Origin: Monosporascus cannonballus
Lineage: Eukaryota > Ascomycota > Sordariomycetes > Xylariales
Length of the DNA stretch: 64,000 nt
Assembly: GCA_004154925.1 (NCBI GenBank)
Contig: QJNS01000140.1
Span: 1 to 64,000, forward strand
Reading direction: 5' to 3'
Made by a program: the position numbers and the translations under genes. The notes beneath the pieces are model-generated. The model searched no databases and was not told where the DNA came from. It saw nothing but the letters and a program-made list of their open reading frames with translations. How positions within the stretch are numbered: the first letter of the stretch is position 1; each line of letters starts with the position of its first letter. Shown here piece after piece: positions 44,598-56,062 of this stretch.

Positions 44598-47500
44598 ATG
44601 CCTCATGTCCCGCGCTCCGCCGCGGCGGCTTCGCTCTCCAGCGGCGCCATAGTCGGCATCGGCGTCCCCTCAGCCGTCGTCCTCTTCGTCGTCTTCGCGC
44701 TACTGCTCACCCGCTTCGCGAAGTGGCAGGACCTCCGCCGCCGGGCCGCCATCGGTCCCGCCAACGGCGTCTCGTTCCTCGTCGGTGTCGCGCCTCGCGT
44801 CGCGGGCTGTGAGGCGACGGGGCCGAAGAGGTTGCGCAAGAAGAGCAGAGTTGAGGGGCGGCGGTGCTGGTAGAAGAAGCGCGGAAATGGCGGATGTACT
44901 AGACATCCCGCTCGGGCTCCCCGTCTTACCGCCCGTGCTCTCGCGTCCGGGGAGCTTCACGTTGGGGGCCCCGGGTGAAAATGAAACCGGATATGGAAAC
45001 GGGAATCCGGGGTCGAGCGCGGACGTCGTCCAGACGCCGAAGCACAATACGATGGCCGTGAGGAGGCCTTTGCAGTATGTCCGCAAGGCGTCGTGGATCG
45101 ACGAGGACGCCCTGCACGGCCCGCCGATGGCTTCGCCCGAGAAGCGGAATAAGGGCAACAATAAGAAGAGGAATAAGCTTTTCTTCGGCGGCCTCGGCCT
45201 CAGCTAGTCGCTGAGCCAGAGGCTGCCAACCTAGAGGAGGGACGAGGTCACCGAGATCATCGGCAGCCCCACGCTTCCCTGCACCGACGACGGCGGCGAT
45301 TACGGAAACCCCCCAGCGCCAGGTACGGGACAGCCATCTCGTGAAGGCGCAGGAGAGACTCGCCGGTATCCTGCAGAGGGACGCGGACGCCGTCTCGCCG
45401 CAGTCCAGGCGGGCTGAGGGCCCGCGCAAGGTACGCGTGCAACACGCCGACCTCGCCGAGCACGGCTCGGCGCACCACGGCTTCGTGGCAAGGCTGCCGT
45501 CCGACGTCGTGCACATCCCGAAACAGCGGGATTCCGACGCGGCGCTCGAGGCCGCGCCGCAGCAGACGGCGTCGTCGCCATCGCGGAAGGTCCCCCGACC
45601 GCCAGCACAGAGCATCACGGACGTGGAGCTAGCGGGGATCCTGCGTTCCACGGCCGAGAGGCTGCAGCAGGACGGCGGGAGCAGGAGATCGAGGAGGCAG
45701 ACGATGATGATGATGCCCCAGGGCGGCGGCAGCAGCACGGTGCACGTTGCCGCGATGCTCGGCGGTCGAGGAAACGCTGCCCAGGACAATTACCTGACCG
45801 TCGCCTCCTCCCGTACTGCCAGGAGCGGCGTGTTTGACGATAAGAGCACGGAATCGGGCCCCGCAAAGAGCCAGAAGAGCGCGCCGGCCGCCATGTCGTC
45901 GGCGTCGTTGTGCGCGGAGCTCGAGGGCTGCAGCCCGAAGCCACCGCCGCCACAATAGCAATCTTCTTCTCCCTCGGCGCAGCAGGGCCCGACGCCGGGG
46001 CATCGCCACCAGGTGTCGCACGTGTCCTTCGCGTCCATGATCTCGGAGCCGGAAAGTCTCGTCGCCTGCTCATCGAGGCGCGTGTCGGAGCCCCAAGCGC
46101 AGACCGCACTTTCGAGCCCGAGCCGAAGAAATAGGGAGCCCGCGCTGCCGCCCTCCAGACAAAACCAACAGGGCCGCCCGTACTCAACCGCCAGTGCCGA
46201 GTCCTCGGCTCTGTCGACGCTGTACAGCGAGGATGAAGCAATAGCAATGGCGCAGGCGCAGGCGCAGCAAAGCCCGCCGATCGGCGAGCTCAGGGTCGAC
46301 GACGCCACTCCCACGTCCGAACAGAAGTCATTCAGGAAGGAAACGTACTACTTGCCTTACCACGTCTTCGACGCGCGCTCGACCAAAGCCGCGAGCGGTC
46401 ACGATCGCAGTCCCAAATTCGCGTTCGAGGACGAGGAGAGCCCACGGCCCCGACGCGCGCGAAGGGAAATCATGCTAGGGCACCCGAGCCAGATTCTCTC
46501 CCCGCAGAACCAGCACTGTCATTCAGCAGCCAGCGCTCGCAGGAACCCGGACAAGACGGCATCGCTGCCGCTGCCAGACTCGAGCCACCCAGTTCACCAT
46601 CTACGCCTACGACACCAGCGACAACCCCTTCACGGTCTTGGAGGTGCCGCCCAAGAACCCCGCCCGCCTGTCGCGCCTCTTCTCGCCGCTGCCGGTCGAG
46701 CTCGCCGCGGGCGAGGTGGGGCCCAAGAACAGTAGCAACGGCGGGGGTTGTGGTGGCACTGCCGACCGGCTGCCGCTGTGTCTCAACACACAGAACGGGA
46801 GGGCCGCAACGGCGGCCACCGTCGTCCCGCTGCCCCAGTAGTCGCTACGCCCCGTGGTAAGCTCGCCGACCCTAGGTACGGGCATAGTCAAACTTGAACT
46901 GCGTACTACCGTTAGCTCCGTGCTGTCGCCCGAAACTAGGTACTCTTCCATCTACGGCAGCGGCGCGGAGATGCATGCCGATACCGCGAGGCGGAGCTCC
47001 GCCTCGTTGGTGACGGTGCCGACGGTCGAGAACCAGCTGACCGAGGAAGACTATGTTCTCGGGACCGCGGGATTGCGTCCCGATAATAACGAGTCCCCTG
47101 ACTCAGCCTGGTCGAGCCGAGAGCCACGGACTGTGCTCCGTGCCTCCGAAAACAGAGGCTCCGTCGAAGCCGCGGCTACAGCTCAAGCTCACAAAATCCA
47201 GCTTCAATAGTACCCTCAGACAGCAGCGGAGTCCAAGCCGCCCTGGCTGCGAGAGAGCCCGGCGTCCGATACGGCTCAAGATACTCGCAGGACACGCTCC
47301 CACCTCTGGCGACGCCAACGAAGACCAACAACCTGCGGGTCGCGAGCGCCGTCACGGAGCTCCGGCGCATGAATAGCCAGGTCAGTAGCGTGAGCGGCCA
47401 CAGCGCGACGACGAATACGGACACGGAGCCCGGAAGCCCGACGCTGCCCGCGCTCAGGGGCGGCGGGTGCAGCCCCGGTAGTAGGAACAAGGGCGGCGGC

Positions 47501-47969
47501 AAGAACTACCTGGCTCTGGGCGGGAGTCCGGGTGCGAGCCCGACCGGCAAGGGGACTGCTGGCAAGTCAGCGGTGGAGGACTCTCCTTCCCGGAGTGGAG
47601 GCAATGACAGGAGCGGCAAAGGGGGCTTACAGAGGCGCAGCATCGCCGTTTCGGGCAGAGCGCGCGGGGGAACCATGGTCCTGAGCGGCGTGGACGCATG
47701 GACGGCCGCGGGGCTGGAGCAGCTGCGCAGCGGAGGCGGTGTGCTGAGGGAGGGGAACGGAGCCGACGTCGGAGCCGACGGGGGGGGGGCGCAGGCAGGA
47801 GTCGCCCGCCAAGCAGATCGGGACGCGGGCCTCGCGGCTGGCGCACAAGGAGAGGGAGTTCCTTGGCCACGCGGGCGTCGAGAGCCCGGGCCTGTACGAC
47901 GAGAAAGGGTTCCTCAGGAGCTCACCGTTCAGGGGCGAGATCGCATCTCTGCTTCCCAGGCGGATGTGA
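44598..47969 (+). pseudogene. Large single-TM, low-complexity gene broken by frameshifts
   Basis: A GC-rich coding remnant of about 3.4 kb. It opens with MPHVPRSAAAASLSSG and one membrane segment (IGVPSAVVLFVVFALLLTRF), then continues in shifting plus-strand frames: MADVLDIPLGLPVLPPVLSR (44887-44946), VELAGILRSTAERLQ (near 45630), ETYYLPYHVFDARSTKAAS (near 46340), PFTVLEVPPKNPARLSRLFS (near 46630), LTEEDYVLGTAGLRPDN (near 47040), and a C-terminal piece KEREFLGHAGVESPGLYDEK ending at a TGA at 47967-47969. The last shift lies at a poly-G run near 47780. At least six frame changes and several stops occur with no good splice sites at the joins, so I call it a pseudogene. I do not recognise the family; it looks like a fungal membrane-anchored disordered protein. 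Sequencing error in GC-rich DNA could explain some shifts. Confidence 0.65.
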
Positions 47970-48256
47970 ACTTACCCGGGGGGGGGGGTGGATTATTAAT
48001 GTTTTTGTATGCTGATAGATGACTATTCTTCGCTTCTTTCTTCAGAACTTTGGAAAATTACTATGATGAGTTTTTTTTTTAAATATGATAATGGTGTTTG
48101 GTGATCGTGGATTTGCCAAGCTTAACCCCCAGAATAAAGGGCTCCTGACTGTGTCCAGCTGCGTATATCTTTAATGTTAGATGGTCATAAGGCGTTAGTA
48201 GCAACAAATTTTAGTAGCTGCTAACTGGCACGTTGCCTGAATGTTACCTCAGCTAG

Positions 48257-48374
48257 CTCAGGCCTCCCTGGCTCGTTTTCCCACTTTCTTCAAAGTCACT
48301 CAAGTACCGCTCCACAACGCTAAATATTAACCAATCAAATCCCAAATCCCCGTAACGAGCCAGCGAGGCCTGAG
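48257..48374. repeat. 118-bp unit with 21-bp terminal inverted repeats
   Basis: The ends (48257-48277 and 48354-48374) are inverted copies of each other with one mismatch, both containing AGGCCT and TGGCTCG. The 76-bp interior is AT-richer and has no coding content. It lies at the edge of the AT-rich block and could be a MITE or the palindromic end of a larger element. No target-site duplication is evident. Confidence 0.6.
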
Positions 48375-49973
48375 TTGTAATTTATTAATACCACGATAGT
48401 TCTGATCAAAACCCGTTTGCTATTCCTAGACCTCAGCGTGTTTAGCAGTTATAGCCTAACCTCGTCGCGTTATTATCCCCTCTTTTAAAATACAATAAAT
48501 CCGAATTCTCCTAGTTTTACCGCGCGAGCCCAGAAAAATAAGATATACGCATACGTACCTTAGTATTCTGGCAAAAGCGACGGACGGATATAGGAATCGA
48601 AAACTTTATTCGTAGCTGGATCTTATACGACGATAACCGAACGATTAATTTAATCGTTAAAATTAAACATTTAATTAGCGTATTAAAAGAAGAACGATTA
48701 CGCGATAAATTAATAATATGCAAAAGTTAATATGGAATTTATAATTTTTATTACTTAGGACCTTATTATTCGCAAATATCATAATACATTATACGAAAAG
48801 CTTATAACTTTTACAAAAAGGCCTGGATTCCGCCGCTCGCCGGAAAAGGTATTATTTAAAGTTAAAGTAATCCATACCACTTTAGATAAAGGTTAACGTT
48901 TTATAAAAATGCTTACCTTTAATTAATTTAAGTTTTTAAATCAAATAATTATATATCTTAGAGAAAAATAACAGTTATATAATGCGAAACGAAAAACGAA
49001 ACGGTTTTGTAATAATAACGATTTAGATATTCCTATATATTCTTTTTTTTATGATTTTAATTATTATAGTTAAAATCATTTCCAAAATTAACGGCAATTA
49101 TTTATTTTATTTATTAGATAGGTTTTTATTATTCTTAGATTTATTATAGGATAATATCAATATATTAAAAAAATTAAGTACTTACGAAAGTTATTATACG
49201 TTAAATAAAAATATAATACGGTTATTAAAAAAGGTTAAGGTAATTATATTAATTTCTTTATAATAATATAATTTTAATTAAAATAAATTACGTTTTATAA
49301 TTAAATAAAATAAAACGATATTGTATTTTAATACGATAACTTTAATATTTAAATTTATATTCGTAATATAATATTTTAATACGGTACCGTTATACAAAAT
49401 ATTATTACCGCTCTTACTTATTATTATAGCCGTACCTCCGGTTTATTATAATCCTAATTAAGTAATTACGGATATCCATAATTTTCGCCTTATTATTAAT
49501 ATATATAATAATCTTAATAATAAAACGCAGGTTATTAAATTAGATTTAAGGAATATTATTTAATAATTTGAATATATTAATTATTAGGAAATATAAGTAT
49601 TTTTAATTTAAATATTAATCTTTAGATATAAGAAAAATAATAATATCGATTTTGAGATAATTAATATTAAAACGCCGGACCTCCGCCTTATAACCATATT
49701 TAATTAAGCCGCCGATTTGACGAAAATTGCTATATTTTATAATTTTTATAGTATTACTAATAATTATTATATACGCAAATTACAGATATTAATATATTTA
49801 AATCGAAATTTTTTTCCGATAATAAATATATTTTATTAATAATAATTAAACTATATCGTTATTCGAAAATAAAATTTAATATAACGATCTGGAATTACTC
49901 GTTCAATATTTATTTAGGATCAAAAATAATATAATTATATTGTCCGACAGCTATACGGTCGAACATTTTTAAA

Positions 49974-50969
49974 TTAAGTTTTTTTATATTTGCAAATATT
50001 AAAATAAAAGTAAAATATAAAACTATTAATATAAAAATCCGTTATTTTTTTTGCTAGCTTAATTAATAATATAACTTAAATAATAATTAAGTTAATTATT
50101 AAAAAAACTTAAATAATTAAGGATTTCACGAAATTTATTTTAATAAAAAAATATTAAATTTTCTAAAAACCAGATCATATACTGTATCGACTTATTTTTT
50201 CCGTAAAATACGGCCTTATCCGCTAAGCATAACGCCTAATATAAGGCGAACAAATTGACGGCGTAAGGTTTTCGTAAAGTTATCGGCCGTATACATAATG
50301 TTAACATATAAGTTAATTATGTTTATATCGGCAAAAAATCAATAAAAATATTAGATAAAAATAAACGTTTTATTTTAAAAAATTAAATGCTTAAAAATTT
50401 AAAATATTTATCTTAAATTTTCGAATATATTACCTGCATTTAGCTAATTAGAAAAAAAATATATTTCGGGGTTTATTACGGGCGATTTTAAGGCTTATAT
50501 ATTATTATTTTAGCTTATAGGGCTATATTATTATCGTATTAATTCAAAAGGGGTAAAAAATGATAATATATATTAATCGAAATTTTAAGTTATTTTTTTA
50601 TTATAATAATTTTTATTTCGTATTAATTAAAATTATTATTATATTAAAAAATAAAAATTTTAATTTTATATTAAATTATATATATTAAAATATTAAAAGC
50701 GTTATAATTAATATATATTGCCAAAATTAATGATAATAATTTCTGCAAATTTATATAAAAACGTACCAAACGGAACGAAAAAATCATAATTTACTATCAG
50801 ATCTTATTTTAGAGGTTTTATTATTTTTGTGGGTATTATTCTTAAAGAAGTTTAGCTGATACATTGGACCTCTGACAGATACTTCTTGATCAAAAGCTAT
50901 AGCTGTGGCTACGGCTGCTGCGCCGCAGGCGCAGCCATAACCTCCAAAATGGGGTCCTGATCAAGATGA
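49974..50969 (+). repeat. Direct repeat copy 1, about 1 kb, RIP-diverged
   Basis: Aligns by eye with 52110-53072 along its whole length; both begin TTAAGTTTTTTTATATTTGC and both end in a GC-rich stretch with CCTCCAAAATGGGG. Differences are mostly C/T or G/A. Its sister copy follows directly after a gag relic, so it may be derived from a retroelement pol region. I could not reconstruct a convincing integrase or reverse transcriptase. Confidence 0.75.
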
Positions 50970-51001
50970 GGTAATCTGAATAGTAAGTCCAAGAAGGCAC
51001 C

Positions 51002-51038
51002 TACACTAATCGACCAAATGGACCCGTGCGCTCGGACA
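51002..51038 (+). repeat. Isolated Tc1/mariner-type terminal repeat
   Basis: Starts TACACTAATCGACCAAATGG and continues with CCGTGCGCTCGGACA, closely matching the ends of the two Tc1/mariner elements at 53846, 53870 and 55234. It is in forward orientation and may be the left end of the element whose right end is at 53846, with a retroelement inserted between; a separate solo end is equally possible. Confidence 0.6.
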
Positions 51039-51334
51039 ACCTGTCGGCTAGCAGGAGGTGCTCTAGCACCCCATATACGGAAGATTCCCTCTGATCGGAA
51101 CATATATGTTCCGGGGACTAGATCACCTTAAAGTGCAGTGCGCGTTCTAGAGTACCTGCAACTAGTTAACAAGACATATATAACTAATGTCTCTTATATC
51201 TGACAATTAAAAGTTTCATTTATTTAATTAAGGCATATATCAATTGATTAATTACTGTTAAAACGATATAAGCTATATATTAGTTATAATTATCGAAATA
51301 CGCTAATAATAATAATAGTAACCGTATTATTAAC

Positions 51335-52075
51335 GTTTTCCGTTATTTATAAGGAATTTAAGAACTGGGATCGTTTTAAAGGCGAATTTTAATTTAAAGC
51401 ATACGCGTTTAATATTTGGGATTATATCGATTTTAATTAAAATTTTTAATAACTTATTAAACCTATAAAATCTAATATAACCTTTTATTTAAAAAAACGA
51501 ATTTGCTATACGATACGAATTAATACCTTAAGCGGTTTTTCGTTTATATTTATATTTTCCGCAGGAATTACCGAAGAAATTAATTATATTAATTATTTAA
51601 CGAATATCCTTAACATAACGACCGAAAATAAATAAATTTATAATTAGAATTTTACGGCATATATTTATAAAGATCGGAAATACGATACCTTCCGTAAGAA
51701 TATTAACGATATTACGAAATAGATTTTAAAATCGGTATTTTTAATAATTAAAAAAATTAATTTTTTTCCAAGAAAAAAATTTACGAAAGTGGTACGTTAA
51801 TTTGGGCGAATCCGATAAAGTATATGATAACAGATTTTTAATTAATAATTAACGAAAATATTGCGAAATATTAAAATAAGTTTCGAAATTTGGCAAGAAA
51901 TTAAACGAATAAATTGTAAAATAATAAAAGATTATAATATTGGAATAACGATATAATATTTTAAAAACGAAAACGATAATTATATAAGTTAACGATTTAT
52001 GTATAATATTAGCCCTTATAATTAGGATATGGATTATTACTTTTTAGATAATAAAAAAGGTCGAGATCGATAACG
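51335..52075 (+). mobile_element. Retroelement gag relic, RIP-degraded
   Basis: Reading through RIP-type stops, the plus strand gives FKNWDRFKGEF, then FKAYAFNIWDYID, then LIKPIKSN. This resembles the start of gag proteins of fungal LTR retrotransposons, where a W-containing block precedes IWDYIDP-like sequence and a proline/Lys segment. Stops fall where CAA/CAG or CGA-type codons would be converted by C-to-T change. There is no intact frame. Whether the element is Copia or Gypsy type is not settled; Copia is my preference because of the gag style. Confidence 0.55.
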
Positions 52076-52109
52076 GTATAATTAGTTTCCAAAAAATGGT
52101 AATTAACTG

Positions 52110-53072
52110 TTAAGTTTTTTTATATTTGCAAATATTAAAATAAAAACAAAATATAAAATTATTAATATAGAAATTCGTTATTTTTTATTAATTTAATTAA
52201 TAATATAATTTGGATAATATGTAAATCGATTATTAAAAATTTAAATAATTAAGGATTTCCCGATATTTATCTTAATAAAATATATTACATTTTTTAAAAA
52301 TTAAATTATATATTATATTAATTTTTTTATAAAATGTGGCTTTATTCCTTAAATATAATACCTAATATAAGGCGAATAAATTAATAGCATAAGATTTTCG
52401 TAAAATTAACGGCCGTATATATAACGTTAATATATAAGTTAATTATGTTTATATTAATAAAAAACTAATAAAAATATCGGATAAAATAAGTATTTTATTT
52501 TAAAAAATTAAATAAATAAAACATTTAAAATCTTTATTTTAACTTTTCAAATATATTATTCATATTTAATTAATTAAGAAAAAAAATATATTTCGGAATT
52601 TATTATAAACCATTTTAAAGTTTATATATTATTATTTTCGTATTAATCTAAAACAAAATAAAAAGTTATAATATATATTAATGAAGTTTCTAATATATTT
52701 TCTATTCTAATTAAATTTATTATTTATAAATTAAAATTATTATTATATTAAATAATAAAAATTTTAATTTTGCATTACATTATTTAAGTTAAAATATTAA
52801 GAGTTTCGTAATTAATATATATTATTAAAATTAATAATAATAATTTTTACGAATTTATATAAAATATATTAAACGGAACTAAAAAATTATAATTTATTAT
52901 TAGGCCTTATTTTAAAGGGTTTATTATTTTTATAAATATTATTTTTAAAGGAATTTAGCTGATATATTAAACTTTTAACAAATATTTCTTAATTAAAAGC
53001 TATAGCTATGGTTACGATTGCTGCGTCGTAGGCGCAGCCACAACCTCCAAAATGGGGTTCTGATCACGATGA
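52110..53072 (+). repeat. Direct repeat copy 2, about 1 kb, RIP-diverged
   Basis: Sister of 49974-50969 and more heavily mutated to AT. It begins 35 bp after the gag relic in the same orientation. Its GC-rich end (about 52998-53072) has changed from GCTGCGCCGCAGGCGCAGCC in copy 1 to GCTGCGTCGTAGGCGCAGCC, two typical C-to-T differences. Confidence 0.75.
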
Positions 53073-53074
53073 AG

Positions 53075-53846
53075 CAACTAGCCTTATCCTTATAGGGGCT
53101 GTATTCTCATAACTCGGTCGCCTAGGCCAATAAATATTTCGCGTATCGTTAAAGCGTTATAAGAAAAACTTAGTAAATCCGGAGAATTACGAGGAAATTA
53201 CATTTTTCATTATAGTTTAAAGAATAATATAATAACGAAAAAAAGAAAGCGGTCTTTTTCCTATCGTTTTTTACGAAAAAAATCCAGATTCGCTCGGCGA
53301 AAAAATAACTTCTCGGCGTTATATCGAAATTTTCGAACGAGGCCTTTTTTTTTACGAATCTAATAATTTCTTTATTTAAAATAACGTTTTAATACATAAA
53401 ATTACCGCCGTTAAATCTTTTTTCGAAACATACGATAATTAAATATTCAAATAATTATTATATTCACTTAAGTTAAATTTAATCGAATATTTTTAATACG
53501 TTTTAAAAAATAAAATTTACGAAATTAAGCCCGAATTCGAATATTTATTTAATAATAAAAAAACCGTTATTATGTGTTTAAAATAATTAAAAACGCGTAA
53601 TTATATTTTGATCTTTGCCTTATAATCAAACTTATTAAGTTATTTCTTAATAATTTAAAAGCTATTTATCGCGTTCGAAATAATATATACGATTTTAAAA
53701 AGCAGCTTCAGGGCTTCGAAATAATGTATATAACTTCTTAATTAAATACGTTTTAATAAAAAAAATGAATTATTGAAGTTATAGGTCTAATATAGGGGGA
53801 GAATGGATTGATGAAGGCGTACGGATCCATTTGGTCCCCTGATGTA
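53075..53846 (+). mobile_element. Tc1/mariner element 1, 3' part, RIP-degraded
   Basis: Plus-strand remnant of a Tc1/mariner (DDE/D) transposase. In frame, with RIP stops, it shows NNVLIHKITAVKSFFE, expected from the QDNAxxHxA block, and LYSLKLNLIEYF followed by YVLKNKIYEIKPEFEYL, expected from YSPDLNPIEYFW. The element ends at a terminal repeat at about 53815-53846 (TACATCAGGGGACCAAATGG on the minus strand). Its 5' end is missing or lies beyond inserted retroelement DNA. Confidence 0.75.
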
Positions 53847-53869
53847 GCTGCCACTCCTGTTAATTGGCC

Positions 53870-55234
53870 TACACTAATGGATCAATTAAATCTGTGCGCA
53901 CCTATTAATTCACCTACTCTCTATATTAACTCTATAACTTCAATAATACATATCTTTATCAAAACGCATCCAATTAAGAAGCTATATATATCATAATATA
54001 GCTCTGAAGCTGGGCTTCAAAACTGTATATATTATTTCCGAACGTAACAAACACCCTTTAATTTATTAAGAAGTAATTTAATAAGCTTTATTATAAGGCG
54101 GGAATCCAATTATAATTACGTATTTTTAATTATTTCGAACGCGCGGTAACGGTTTTTTTCGTTATTAAGTAAATATCCGAATTCGGGTTTAATTTCGTAA
54201 ATTTTATTTTCTCTAAAATAAAGTAAAAAAGTTCGTTTACATTTAAATTAAGCGAATATAATAATTATTCGAATACTTAAATCTTATATTTTTCGACACA
54301 TTCCTTAATATAAATAACTTTATATATTAAAGCGTTGTTTTAAATAAAAAATTATTAATTTTGTAAAGGAAAAAAAACCTTATTCGAAAGTTTCGATATA
54401 ATGCTAAGAAATTACTTTATTACCGAGCGAATCCGGATCTTTTTCGTAAAAAACGATAAAAAAAACCGCCTTTCTTATTACGTTACTATATTATCCTTTA
54501 AACTATAATGAAAAAAACAACCTTCCCGTAAACCTCCGAGTTTACCAGGTCCTGCTTATAACGTTTCGATAATAAACGAAGTACCTATTAGCTTAAATAT
54601 CCGAGTACGTTTTATACGAAATATTCGTTAAACGATAAGATTAAAAAAAAGGTACTTTTTATTATACTGTTTAAGTGTTTCGTTAATAAACCTTAAACGC
54701 TTACGTATATTATCGGCTGTAAGGTTAATTTTTTTTTTACCGCGCGCTATTTCCTTAAAGCGAATATACGGACAAAACGCCTTATCGTTAATCGGTTAAT
54801 ATTAATATCTGTTTTTTTTAAAAAAAAAATTACGGTACGTATCTCCAAAGTAATAACGGCCTAATTAATAAAGATATAAAATTAGGCGATTTCGAATTGC
54901 CCGTTAACGATATCCCTATAACAGGTTATGGACCGTTTTGTATATGATAAAACGTTAAAGTTATTCTCCAACTCGCTAACGCTCTGTCCTCATAGCCGCA
55001 GCCACTCGGATCTGGGTTACACCCGCAGCCACGGCCCTAATCATGAAGGCCCGGGCTTCCGGACTGAATTCCTCGTTAGGGCGACGGTCGGCGACGAAAA
55101 CGGAAGCAGCCTCATCCAAATCCATGTTATGGTTGTTAAGTTACTGGATTTGGAAGGCATAAGGGGTGTCAATATATGTCGGAATTGGGAGTGGAGATGT
55201 CCGAGCGCACGGATCCAATTGATCCATTAGTGTA
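53870..55234 (-). mobile_element. Tc1/mariner element 2, near complete, partly RIP-degraded
   Basis: A 1,365-bp element bounded by inverted terminal repeats: TACACTAATGGATCAATT at 53870 and its complement ending at 55234. Both ends start with TA, the Tc1/mariner target. The transposase is on the minus strand. Its N-terminus from about 55123 is barely mutated and reads DEAASVFVADRRPNEEFSPE, then ARAFMIRAVAAGVTQIRVAA, a helix-turn-helix of this transposase type. It runs into stops near 54970, and the rest to about 54005 is AT-rich with the same DDE-region remnants as element 1. It is not functional. Confidence 0.8.
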
Positions 55235-56062
55235 ATTTGGGATTGTTACATCGACGTCTTGGGCCCCCTACTGGATACCAGCAACACAGTTTGGCAAACA
55301 CCTAGAACCCGAACAGCGACTCTCGCATTCACGACCGACGTAAATTGTGACTATGTAGGCAACCGAGCATCTAAATTACCGGGTTTGGTACGACCGACTC
55401 TCTGTTTCAAACCATGTTTAAATGCCATGGGACGAGAAGGATTTGTCGGAGTCTTGCTGCCGTCCAAGGTGCATTTACCGCTAAGCTGTGGTTGCAGCCA
55501 GCAGAGTTGCTTTGTCTGCTGGTGGTATATGTACAGAGCGCCTCGATCAATTAAGCCGCCCGCGGTATTATGTCGATTATTCTATCGAACTCCGTGTTCG
55601 GAATGAATAGGTGCCCGATTACCACATGAGTTGTCAATAAGTTGCATGAAATTGCAGTTGACGGTTAAGAATGCGGAATAGACGGTAATCAACTGTCACA
55701 CCGCAATTCAGCCATCAGTAGAGTGGAGGTAGCTACACCATTCAGCTGAGCCTGAGCGAGGTGAGGCTTGCTAAGTTCGAGGAGCCAAGCGGACCAATGC
55801 CGGGGAATGCTAGTCCAGATAAAATTCTAGAGGAGTGCTAATCGTTCCCTCCTATTCTCGGCCTAAGAAATGATCACCACGGCCACATGCAGTTTCCCTT
55901 TCCAATACCATTCTCTTTTACCGAATCAACAACAGCTCATACATATACCCCTTGTAATCCCTTGTAATAAGCATAGGGATCGTCATCCTCACACGCGGAC
56001 GTCGCTTTATTGTTGCGTGACACGAATGGTTGAGATTTACTCTGCATTGACGTCCTGACGTC
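55235..56062. other. Intergenic between transposon block and SYG1-like gene
   Basis: Composition returns to normal. A 115-codon open frame at 55259-55606 is not recognised and has no start context or splice sites that help. The region should contain the promoter of the SPX-EXS gene, with its start codon at 56063. Confidence 0.5.

Larger units (their letters stand above)
48480..54960. repeat. AT-rich, RIP-mutated transposon block
   Basis: About 6.5 kb of extreme AT content in which CpA and TpG are scarce while TpA is abundant and CpG remains common. That is the pattern of cytosine-to-thymine RIP at CpA sites. It contains no intact ORF. Two islands of normal composition survive, at about 50880-51200 and 53800-53930. 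Parts can be assigned to a gag relic, Tc1/mariner elements and a duplicated ~1-kb repeat (listed separately). The first 1.5 kb (48480-49970) is too degraded to identify. Confidence 0.9.

Noticed and set aside
48480..49970. Attempt to assign the first 1.5 kb of the AT-rich block to a transposon family
   Set aside because: No frame on either strand gave a recognisable motif even after allowing for RIP-type changes.
51096..51113. 18-bp perfect palindrome (CGGAACATATATGTTCCG)
   Set aside because: Striking but isolated, single copy in the window, with no associated gene or element boundary.
55259..55606. 115-codon frame with several Cys just outside the transposon block
   Set aside because: Cys spacing fits no zinc finger or secreted peptide pattern I know; no signal peptide.
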